From CAZSHX01 sp964606895 (lineage in GTDB: Bacteria; Bacteroidota; Ignavibacteria; Kapaibacteriales; UBA2268): a DNA stretch of 10,099 nt. Where the stretch lies: the NCBI GenBank assembly GCA_964606895.1, contig CAZSHX010000106.1, positions 1 through 10,099 of the forward strand, given 5' to 3'. The position numbers and the translations under genes were made by a program. Below the pieces are notes generated by a model that saw only the letters and a program-made list of their open reading frames with translations, was not told the origin of the DNA and made no database searches. This document shows positions 1-5,556 of this stretch, one piece after another; the stretch's first letter is position 1; each line of letters starts with the position of its first letter.

Positions 1-129
1 AAAACCAAAAAATTTTTCATATTCATCTTTTCAATTGATTTATGAAATATGTCACACCGGAAAATTACGATATAAATTTGAATAAAAAAAGAAATGAAAT
101 GAATATTTTTAACTTTTTCCAAACTCAAT

Positions 130-236
130 TGTTTGAATCGGGATTTTTGGGGGTTTTGGGGATTAAGAGGATTGAAGAATAAAAATTCTTAAAAATCCTC
201 TTAATCCTTTAATCCTATAAATCCGTGATTCAGACA
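130..236. repeat. 107-bp imperfect inverted repeat (MITE/REP-like)
   Basis: Outer ends are TGTTTGAATC (130-139) and GATTCAGACA (227-236), complementary at 9 of 10 positions. Inner arms 160-173 and 194-207 are a perfect 14-bp match (GGATTAAGAGGATT and its complement). AAGAAT (175-180) pairs with ATTCTT (185-190) around an AAAA loop. The right arm carries AATCC/ATCC words spaced about 8-10 bases apart. The whole would fold into one long hairpin. It resembles, from memory, dispersed TGTCTGAATC-type repeats of Bacteroidota-like genomes. No coding role is apparent. Confidence 0.75.
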
Positions 237-272
237 TTTCCAATTTCTCTCTTTGATAATCAGTTAATTTTC

Positions 273-292
273 TTTGTCCGGTCAGGGACAAA
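273..292. repeat. Small hairpin TTTGTCC/GGACAAA, first of a pair
   Basis: TTTGTCC (273-279) pairs perfectly with GGACAAA (286-292) around a 6-base loop. It is followed a few bases on by GGTAGAA (298-304). The palindrome at 327-344 is also followed by GGTAGAA, so the two look like diverged copies of one repeat unit. Confidence 0.5.
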
Positions 293-326
293 AGGTCGGT
301 AGAAAAAAACATCCCCTCATGATGTT

Positions 327-344
327 CCGTCCCGTACGGGACGG
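327..344. repeat. Perfect 18-bp palindrome, second of a pair
   Basis: CCGTCCCGTACGGGACGG is a perfect palindrome with no loop, GC-rich in an AT-rich setting, and runs directly into GGTAGAA (343-349). The same tail follows the hairpin at 273-292. It is probably a short dispersed intergenic repeat. A protein-binding site is possible but nothing supports it directly. Confidence 0.6.
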
Positions 345-375
345 TAGAATTATGTATTTCAAAGAGTTGAGATGT

Positions 376-399
376 TTAGTCGGTTAGGTGCTTAGTTGT
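376..399. repeat. Short TTAG array with 8-bp period
   Basis: TTAG occurs at 376, 384 and 392, exactly 8 bases apart, giving the units TTAGTCGG, TTAGGTGC and TTAGTTGT. The array is short and degenerate and may be another low-complexity intergenic repeat. Confidence 0.4.
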
Positions 400-421
400 T
401 GAAGACTAAGAAATCCCCCTA

Positions 422-440
422 CCCCCTTTTTCAAAGGGGG
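422..440. repeat. CCCCCTTT/AAAGGGGG hairpin
   Basis: CCCCCTTT (422-429) pairs with AAAGGGGG (433-440) around a 3-base loop. No T tract follows on the plus strand, so it is not a clear terminator for that direction. No gene is seen to its left that it would terminate. A looser relative lies at 2266-2312. Confidence 0.55.
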
Positions 441-490
441 AAAAGAACAATCTTGCCCTGATTCCCACTTCTTAATTCAAAATTTCTTGT

Positions 491-504
491 TCGATATTCG
501 ATAT
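491..504. repeat. Tandem 7-bp repeat TCGATAT x2
   Basis: TCGATAT occurs twice back to back (491-497, 498-504). It is minor and sits in the otherwise empty stretch upstream of the exported-protein gene. Confidence 0.4.
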
Positions 505-552
505 TTCATAAATTTTCTGTCTTCCATCGACGGATTTATCTGCAAAGAAGAA

Positions 553-561
553 GGGGGGGGG
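553..561. other. Run of nine G
   Basis: A G9 homopolymer in AT-rich noncoding DNA, about 215 bases upstream of the start at 776. Such tracts can slip in replication. Here the tract is too far from the gene to be a promoter spacer for it, and no reading frame crosses it. Confidence 0.5.
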
Positions 562-775
562 AGACTATTTCTTCAAATGCATTTAATGACATTAATAAAT
601 TGCTTTAATTCTGAAGATTCATAAATAATCAAAAAAACGTTAAAATAGTTCTTTGTTTATAAGAAAATATTTACTAAATTATAGCATTAATTTGAAAGTA
701 ATAGGATTCTTTAGCATTTTTTGGAAAACGATATACTTTCTTTCATGTTATATTATTTTTGTTTTAGGAGAGAAT

Positions 776-1246
776 ATGAGAAAGTTTTTGTCAGTTATCA
801 CAGTCTTATTTTTTATTTTATCATTATCTCCCTTTTTGTTCTCACAAACTGTATCCTTTAAGGGAATAAATGAAAAAACTAAAAATGTAATTCTTTTGGA
901 TAGCGTTAAAATATTCAATCACTTTAGCAATAGTGATACAACCATCAAATCAAGTTTTAATATTGATTTAAAAAATATTCTGTTATCTATAAGTAGCTAT
1001 GCAAAAGCTAATAATATTCCCCTAATAACTGATTATTCTACCAATACTAATCTGTTCAGAGTGAATTTAACGAATAATTCATTAGCCAAGATTATTGTTT
1101 CTAACTATTTGGGCGAAATTGTTTATCAAAGTAGCATTCAAATGCCTGAAGGTTCAAATTTACTCAAGTTTACAGGCGGGATTTTGCCTATTGGAATTTA
1201 TTTTATAAATATAGCAGTGAAAACAAAACAGAAGTTGTTAAGGTGA
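776..1246 (+). CDS. Exported protein, 5' part of a frameshifted gene, with T9SS-like module
   Basis: The 156-residue product is of unknown function. The start at 776 is chosen over an upstream in-frame TTG (653) because AGGAG (766-770) lies five bases before it and the protein then begins with a good signal peptide: MRKF, a hydrophobic core at about 5-22, and likely cleavage after FLFS (before Q24). A short beta-rich stretch follows (VSFKG, DSVKIFN). Residues 93-146 then resemble a T9SS type A sorting domain (LAKIIVSNYLGEIVY ... LPIGIYFINI). The frame ends early at TGA 1244-1246. In the next frame, from 1213, the expected continuation SSENKTEVVKVIHN is found and runs into the following open frame. 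The true product is probably one protein of about 443 residues. The break is a real mutation, a sequencing error or, less likely, programmed frameshifting. Some Bacteroidota-type proteins carry such a module near the N-terminus rather than at the end (recalled, not checked). Confidence 0.75.
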   Translation: MRKFLSVITVLFFILSLSPFLFSQTVSFKGINEKTKNVILLDSVKIFNHFSNSDTTIKSSFNIDLKNILLSISSYAKANNIPLITDYSTNTNLFRVNLTNNSLAKIIVSNYLGEIVYQSSIQMPEGSNLLKFTGGILPIGIYFINIAVKTKQKLLR

Positions 1247-2106
1247 TACATAATTCATCAATTGGTACTTTAGAAGACCCAATTTTATTCATCAACAATA
1301 CAGAACCAAATTTAACACAAATACATGAGGCAATAGACTTATTAAACACATCTTATGATTTTATAGGATTTGCCAAAGGTTTTGTCCCTGATACTATTAA
1401 AAATTCAGTTCCTACAGATAATTCTATTATTGAGTTTCAATTAATTCTAAAAGTAATAGTTAAGGATTCCGTACAATTGGGAATTCACTTAACAGATTCC
1501 AGAGGAATTTTCGATAATTACAGTACTAATACCGACCCTTTAGATCCTCAAAGACACTATAGTTCAATTGATACTACTTTGTTTAACATTGATTATACTT
1601 TTGCGAAATGTATATCAGACACTATGTATAATTCAGAAATATCTATGTTTTTTTTGAAAGAAAAATGTTCTCGATGCGATAGACAAAGAAAGGAATTTGG
1701 CGATTCTGTATATCTATGTTGTGATGGGGAGGAAGACATGGGATGTTTTAATTTTTCTGCAAGTTTTTTAATAGATTCAACAAATGGAAGATTTAAAAAT
1801 ATATTATTATCCTTTATGAAAGGAAAAAAACATATTGATTTTGCCACCAATTTGAATTGGGGAGAGTATATTGAATGGGAAATAGAAATCAATGATTTAG
1901 AATATTCAGTTTCATCGGACAATGTATTAATATCTGAAATTGAAGGTGATAAAATTAAAAACAATATTACTATCAACAAATACTATACAACTCAGGAATC
2001 TGATCATTTTGATTATATGAATTATCAAACAAGCAAATTAAAGCAAGTCCTTGATAAATCTGCAAATGCCAGCTTGAAAATTTCACTTAAGAGTGGGCCC
2101 GATTGA
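1243..2106 (+). CDS. 3' part of the frameshifted exported protein, function unknown
   Basis: The 287-residue open frame has a nominal GTG at 1243 overlapping the previous stop. There is no ribosome binding site of its own, and the frame is already open from 1213 encoding SSENKTEVVKV. It therefore reads as the continuation of the upstream gene rather than a separate one. It has no membrane segment and no family I recognise. The most distinctive part is a cysteine cluster at residues 123-168 (C123, a CxxC at 142-145, CC at 159-160, C168), which could bind metal or form disulfides after export. Beta-strand-like stretches surround it. The end is a tandem stop, TGA then TAA (2104-2109). Base composition is clearly more AT-rich than in the downstream biosynthetic operon. 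Confidence 0.7.
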   Translation: MIHNSSIGTLEDPILFINNTEPNLTQIHEAIDLLNTSYDFIGFAKGFVPDTIKNSVPTDNSIIEFQLILKVIVKDSVQLGIHLTDSRGIFDNYSTNTDPLDPQRHYSSIDTTLFNIDYTFAKCISDTMYNSEISMFFLKEKCSRCDRQRKEFGDSVYLCCDGEEDMGCFNFSASFLIDSTNGRFKNILLSFMKGKKHIDFATNLNWGEYIEWEIEINDLEYSVSSDNVLISEIEGDKIKNNITINKYYTTQESDHFDYMNYQTSKLKQVLDKSANASLKISLKSGPD

Positions 2107-2129
2107 TAAGGCATATAAAATAAAGCTAT

Positions 2130-2225
2130 TTATTTTATTAGCTCGAAAATATACTTCTTTTCTGGTTACGAATTTCTTGTAGCCAAGTCAATTTCATGCA
2201 AATAAACAGGAGGCAACTCTTGACT
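2130..2225 (-). pseudogene. Possible decayed T9SS sorting-domain tail
   Basis: Read on the minus strand from 2225, the DNA gives SQELPPVYLHEIDLATRNS, a stop (2166-2168), then PEKKYIFELIK and a stop (2130-2132). The pattern (ELP..VYL.EI, then E/K-KK.I...K) is like the last 30 residues of T9SS type A domains, with one nonsense codon and a missing glycine. No longer upstream coding frame remains. The gene-free stretch 2107-2351 otherwise holds only the hairpin at 2266-2312. The similarity is short and could be chance. Confidence 0.3.
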
Positions 2226-2265
2226 GAATGAAAAAAAAATGACTTATTGAATAAGAAGATAATAA

Positions 2266-2312
2266 CCCGACCCCCTTTATTAATTTTCACTTTGTAAAAA
2301 AGGAGGTTGGGG
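2266..2312. terminator. Degenerate hairpin between convergent genes
   Basis: CCCGACCCCCTTT (2266-2278) can pair with AAAGGAGGTTGGG (2299-2311) with one C-A mismatch and one G-T pair. It lies between the exported-protein gene ending at 2106 and rubrerythrin ending at 2352, where a two-way terminator would be expected. Neither side has a clean T tract, so it may instead be a worn copy of the CCCCC/GGGGG repeat seen at 422-440. Confidence 0.35.
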
Positions 2313-2351
2313 AATTATCAAACTGTTTCAAAAGCAATCGAAAACTGAAAA

Positions 2352-2927
2352 TTAATAATTATCGCCTTCGACTTCGAAATAACTTGCCGGATGGGCACAA
2401 GCCGGACATTTATCGGGAGCGGATTTTCCTTCGTGGATATAACCGCATTCACGGCATTTCCAGCGAACTTTTTCTTCTTTTGCAAATACTTTGCCATCCT
2501 CGATATTTTTTAAAAGCTTTCTGTATCTCTTCTCGTGCGCTTTTTCAACAACGCCGACAGCACGGAATGCCATTGCCACCTCCGGGAAGCCCTCTTCCTT
2601 GGCAATTTTTGCAAATTCGGGATAGATAATGGTATGCTCTTCGTTTTCGCCGTCAGCCGCCGCTTTTAGATTTTCAACTGTCGTACCGATAACTCCGGCA
2701 GGATATTTAGCGATGATTTCAACCATACCGCCTTCTAAAAACTTGAAGAAAATTTTTGCGTGCGATTTCTCATTGTCAGCAGTTTCCAAAAATAATGCTG
2801 AAATTTGTTCATACCCTTCGGCTTTTGCAACCTTGGCATAATAGGTGTAACGATTTCTTGCCTGCGATTCACCGGCGAATGCCGCCAGTAAATTTTTCTC
2901 TGTTTGAGTGCCTTTTAAACTTTTCAT
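2352..2927 (-). CDS. rbr: Rubrerythrin
   Basis: The 191-residue cytoplasmic peroxide-reducing non-heme iron protein has the classical two-domain layout and usual length. The N-terminal ferritin-like four-helix domain (about 1-140) carries the di-iron ligand set: E20, E53 with H56 (ExxH), E94, E97, and E128 with H131 (ExxH). The C-terminal rubredoxin-type domain (about 153-191) has the iron-binding cysteines C158, C161, C174 and C177 in two CxxC pairs. No ligand is missing. The start is supported by GGAGA (complement of 2935-2939) seven bases upstream. Rubrerythrin protects anaerobes and microaerophiles from hydrogen peroxide using electrons passed through the rubredoxin centre. The gene stands alone, divergent from the glycan operon with only 84 bases between, and its function is probably unrelated to that operon. 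Confidence 0.97.
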   Translation of the reverse strand: MKSLKGTQTEKNLLAAFAGESQARNRYTYYAKVAKAEGYEQISALFLETADNEKSHAKIFFKFLEGGMVEIIAKYPAGVIGTTVENLKAAADGENEEHTIIYPEFAKIAKEEGFPEVAMAFRAVGVVEKAHEKRYRKLLKNIEDGKVFAKEEKVRWKCRECGYIHEGKSAPDKCPACAHPASYFEVEGDNY

Positions 2928-3011
2928 AATAGATTCTCCGAAAAAATTACAATATTTGAAGTTTTAAAAATAAGGAAAATAAAAATAATAATTGAAAACA
3001 ATAATTTAAAT
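2928..3011. promoter_or_regulatory. Divergent intergenic region, rubrerythrin / flippase
   Basis: These 84 very AT-rich bases separate two divergent starts, so both promoters should lie here unless the flippase is read from elsewhere. An imperfect dyad, AATAATTG (2987-2994) and CAATAATT (2999-3006) around AAAA, sits just before the flippase start and could be an operator, though AT richness makes chance likely. I could not place a convincing Bacteroidota-type promoter pair (TTTG ... TAnnTTTG). Confidence 0.35.
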
Positions 3012-4418
3012 ATGTCAGATTCACGAAAAATATTGAAAAACATGTTCTCGCTTTCACTTGCGGAAGTAGCCACTAAAGGTATTGCACTTATTACTGCAAG
3101 CTATCTGAGCAGGGCAATACTGGCTGACGGTTTTGGTATTATTGGATTTTCAAATGCTATTACTATTTATTTCATGGTTCTTATATCTCTCGGATTCAAT
3201 ACTGTCGGCATCAGAGAAATTGCAAAATCGCATGATGAAATTCCCAAATTTGTAAATGCGATTATTTCAATGCGATTGATCATAGCGATTGTTTGTTTTG
3301 TGGCTTTGGGTTTTGTAATTATTGGCTTGAACAAGCCCGATATTGTAAAACTGACTTTACTGGTAGCAGGGCTGAATTTTATTTCTCAGGCTTTTCTGCT
3401 GGACTGGGTTTATCAAGGTATTGAAAAGATGGAGGTTCAAGCAGTCAGACAAGTCATTACCGGAATTCTGACGCTTGTCGGAACTGTACTTCTTGTTCAT
3501 AGTCCTTCGGATGTACTGATTGCAATGGCGGTTGTTGTTGCATCGGCATTTTTGAATTCTTTCTGGATGCTTGCTTATTACGTCAAACGCTATGGGATGA
3601 TTAAGTTTACTTACAACAAAGAGCTTTGGCTGTTTCTGCTAAAATCTTCCATTCCAATCGGACTAACAAGTTTGATTATTGCAAATTATAATTATTTAAG
3701 TACAATTTTGCTCGGATTATTCAGGAATGATTATGAAACAGGAATCTATTCTGCGGCATATAAAGTTCTTGTCGTGACAATTCTTCCCTCAACGGTGGTA
3801 CAAAATGCTTTTTTCCCTGCACTTTCAAGAGCAAAATCTACTGAGGAGAGAATCAGAATCATGAAGAAATACACTTCTCTGATGTTTCTGATAGCCGCTA
3901 TTCTTTCAGGATTAATTTTTACTTATGCCGACCATTTCATTGTTGCTTTATTCGGTGTTGGCTTTATAAGTTCAATTCCGATTTTGAAAATCATGATGCT
4001 GACATCTTTGCTTATGTATGCCAATGTTTCGATAACTGCTCCATTAATGGCTTGGGACAAAGAAAAAGCGGTTATGTATGCAATTGGGTTAAGCGGAATC
4101 ATAAGCACAATTCTGAATTTGATTTTCATTCCTGTCTATGGTTTTTATGGAGCCGCTTACATAACTATAATCAGCGAACTTGTAGTATTCATAGGTGTTT
4201 CGGTAGTGAATTACAGATTAATCCATAAATTCTTTTCTCTTGATTTGATTAAATTTGGTTTCTTTTCGTCAATTGCTTGTACCGCAGGCTATCTGGCTAT
4301 GATTAACGGTGTCAATTCAATAGTTTCGCTGGTAATTACGTTATTAATATATGCAGGAATTAATTTTTTGTTTAAAACTGTTACTGTTTCTGAATTAAAG
4401 GGATATATTGCCAAATGA
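3012..4418 (+). CDS. Wzx-type lipid-linked oligosaccharide flippase (MOP superfamily)
   Basis: The 468-residue polytopic inner-membrane protein has the length and hydrophobic pattern of polysaccharide flippases, probably 12-14 membrane segments spread along the chain. Family landmarks are the N-terminal amphipathic start followed by LSLAEVATKGIALI (about 14-27), GIREIAKS (67-74) and DWVYQGIEKM (131-140), which is typical of Wzx/TuaB-like members. These proteins move undecaprenyl-linked glycans from the cytoplasmic to the periplasmic face. It is the first gene of the operon and its TGA overlaps the glf start by four bases (ATGA, 4415-4418), so the two are probably translationally coupled. No clear Shine-Dalgarno sequence precedes the ATG, which is common in this group. 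The actual cargo cannot be read from sequence. Context points to a furanose-containing glycan lipid or possibly polyprenyl-phospho-arabinose itself. Confidence 0.88.
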   Translation: MSDSRKILKNMFSLSLAEVATKGIALITASYLSRAILADGFGIIGFSNAITIYFMVLISLGFNTVGIREIAKSHDEIPKFVNAIISMRLIIAIVCFVALGFVIIGLNKPDIVKLTLLVAGLNFISQAFLLDWVYQGIEKMEVQAVRQVITGILTLVGTVLLVHSPSDVLIAMAVVVASAFLNSFWMLAYYVKRYGMIKFTYNKELWLFLLKSSIPIGLTSLIIANYNYLSTILLGLFRNDYETGIYSAAYKVLVVTILPSTVVQNAFFPALSRAKSTEERIRIMKKYTSLMFLIAAILSGLIFTYADHFIVALFGVGFISSIPILKIMMLTSLLMYANVSITAPLMAWDKEKAVMYAIGLSGIISTILNLIFIPVYGFYGAAYITIISELVVFIGVSVVNYRLIHKFFSLDLIKFGFFSSIACTAGYLAMINGVNSIVSLVITLLIYAGINFLFKTVTVSELKGYIAK

Positions 4419-5536
4419 AATATGACTATCTGATTGTTGGTGCAGGCTTTGCAGGGGCTGTTATTGCCGAAAGAATAGCTAATGAACTGAACAAAAAGGT
4501 TCTTATTATAGACAGAAGAAATCATATCGGCGGGAATTGTTTCGATTATATCAACGAATACGGAATAATTGTTCATCAATTTGGTCCCCATATTTTTCAC
4601 ACAAATTCAAAAAAAGTGTGGGATTATATCTCGAATTTCACAAAATGGAACATATATTTCCATCATGTTCTTGCAATGGTTGACGGCAAGAACATTCCTG
4701 TTCCTTTTAATTTGAATTCAATTTATCAGATTTTTCCGAAAAAATATGCCGAAAAGCTGGAACATCTTCTGATTGATAAATACGATTACGGCGTAAAAAT
4801 CCCGATATTGAAACTGATTGAAAATTCAGACAAAGACCTGAAATTTTTGGCTGATTTTATTTACAAAAATGTTTTTCTCGGCTACACCATGAAACAATGG
4901 GGATTGAAGCCCGAAGAACTTGACTTTTCTGTTTCATCGCGGGTTCCCGTTCATATCAGCAAGGACGACAGATATTTTCAGGATAATTATCAGGGAATTC
5001 CGATTAAAGGATATACTTCGATTTTCGGAAAAATGCTGGCTCACGAGAATATTGAAATCAGGCTGAAAACTGACTTTAAGTCCATTTCGGAAGATTATGG
5101 TGAATTGATTTATACAGGAATGATTGACGAATATTTTAATTATATCCACGGTGAACTGCCCTACAGGAGTTTGGAATTCGAATTGAAATCTTTCGATTTT
5201 CCTGCCTATCAGGAAGTTTCTCAAGTGAATTATCCTAATAATTTTGATTTCACCAGGATCACTGAATTCAAACATTTTCTGCCACAAAAAAGCAATTTCA
5301 CAACTATTGCCTATGAATTTCCTAAGGCATATCAAAAGGGATTAAACGAGCCATATTATCCCATTCCCAAAGAAGAAAACGATATCATCTATCAAAAATA
5401 TAAAAACGAAGCATTGAGTCTTTCCGGAAAAGTGCATTTTGTGGGAAGGCTTGCAGAATATAAATATTACAATATGGATCAGGTGGTGGGTGTGGCTCTG
5501 TCACATTTCGAGAATAACATTGCGAAAAGAATATAA
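4415..5536 (+). CDS. glf: UDP-galactopyranose mutase
   Basis: The 373-residue cytosolic flavoenzyme converts UDP-galactopyranose to UDP-galactofuranose, the donor for galactofuranose-containing glycans. Length is as expected for bacterial Glf. Visible features are the dinucleotide-binding VGAGFAGAVIAER (8-20), the second flavin motif DRRNHIGGNCFD (33-44), FGPHIFHTN (56-64), YTMKQWGL (157-164, with the substrate-stacking tryptophan W162), SRVPVH with R176, R281 in RITEFKH, the tyrosine pair Y314-Y315, and the C-terminal GRLAEYKYYNMD (344-355) with R345 and D355. The main catalytic and uridine-site positions known from Klebsiella Glf all have counterparts. The start overlaps the flippase stop, and AAGGGA (4398-4403) is a weak binding site. 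The next gene follows after 20 bases. The pairing with a flippase suggests a surface polysaccharide. Confidence 0.96.
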   Translation: MKYDYLIVGAGFAGAVIAERIANELNKKVLIIDRRNHIGGNCFDYINEYGIIVHQFGPHIFHTNSKKVWDYISNFTKWNIYFHHVLAMVDGKNIPVPFNLNSIYQIFPKKYAEKLEHLLIDKYDYGVKIPILKLIENSDKDLKFLADFIYKNVFLGYTMKQWGLKPEELDFSVSSRVPVHISKDDRYFQDNYQGIPIKGYTSIFGKMLAHENIEIRLKTDFKSISEDYGELIYTGMIDEYFNYIHGELPYRSLEFELKSFDFPAYQEVSQVNYPNNFDFTRITEFKHFLPQKSNFTTIAYEFPKAYQKGLNEPYYPIPKEENDIIYQKYKNEALSLSGKVHFVGRLAEYKYYNMDQVVGVALSHFENNIAKRI

Positions 5537-5556
5537 AAATAAACTGAAGAGTAAAT

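Noticed and set aside
42..182. 46-codon plus-strand open frame beginning ATG at 42
   Set aside because: There is no ribosome binding site, and its second half is just the translation of the inverted repeat at 130-236.
754..761. TATTTTTG, a match to the Bacteroidota TAnnTTTG promoter element
   Set aside because: It lies too close to the Shine-Dalgarno sequence and start codon, and no TTTG element is found at the required spacing upstream.
653..775. Upstream TTG start for the exported protein, adding 41 residues
   Set aside because: It would place two hydrophobic stretches before the real signal peptide. The ATG at 776 has a good AGGAG and a normal signal sequence.
1593..1979. 128-codon minus-strand open frame opposite the exported protein
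   Set aside because: It is a shadow of the AT-rich plus-strand coding frame, with no ribosome binding site or recognisable protein features.
2208..2239. AGGAGG followed by ATG and an A9 run, like the start of a gene
   Set aside because: The frame stops after four codons and no other run length gives a long frame. The AGGAGG is probably part of the minus-strand relic.
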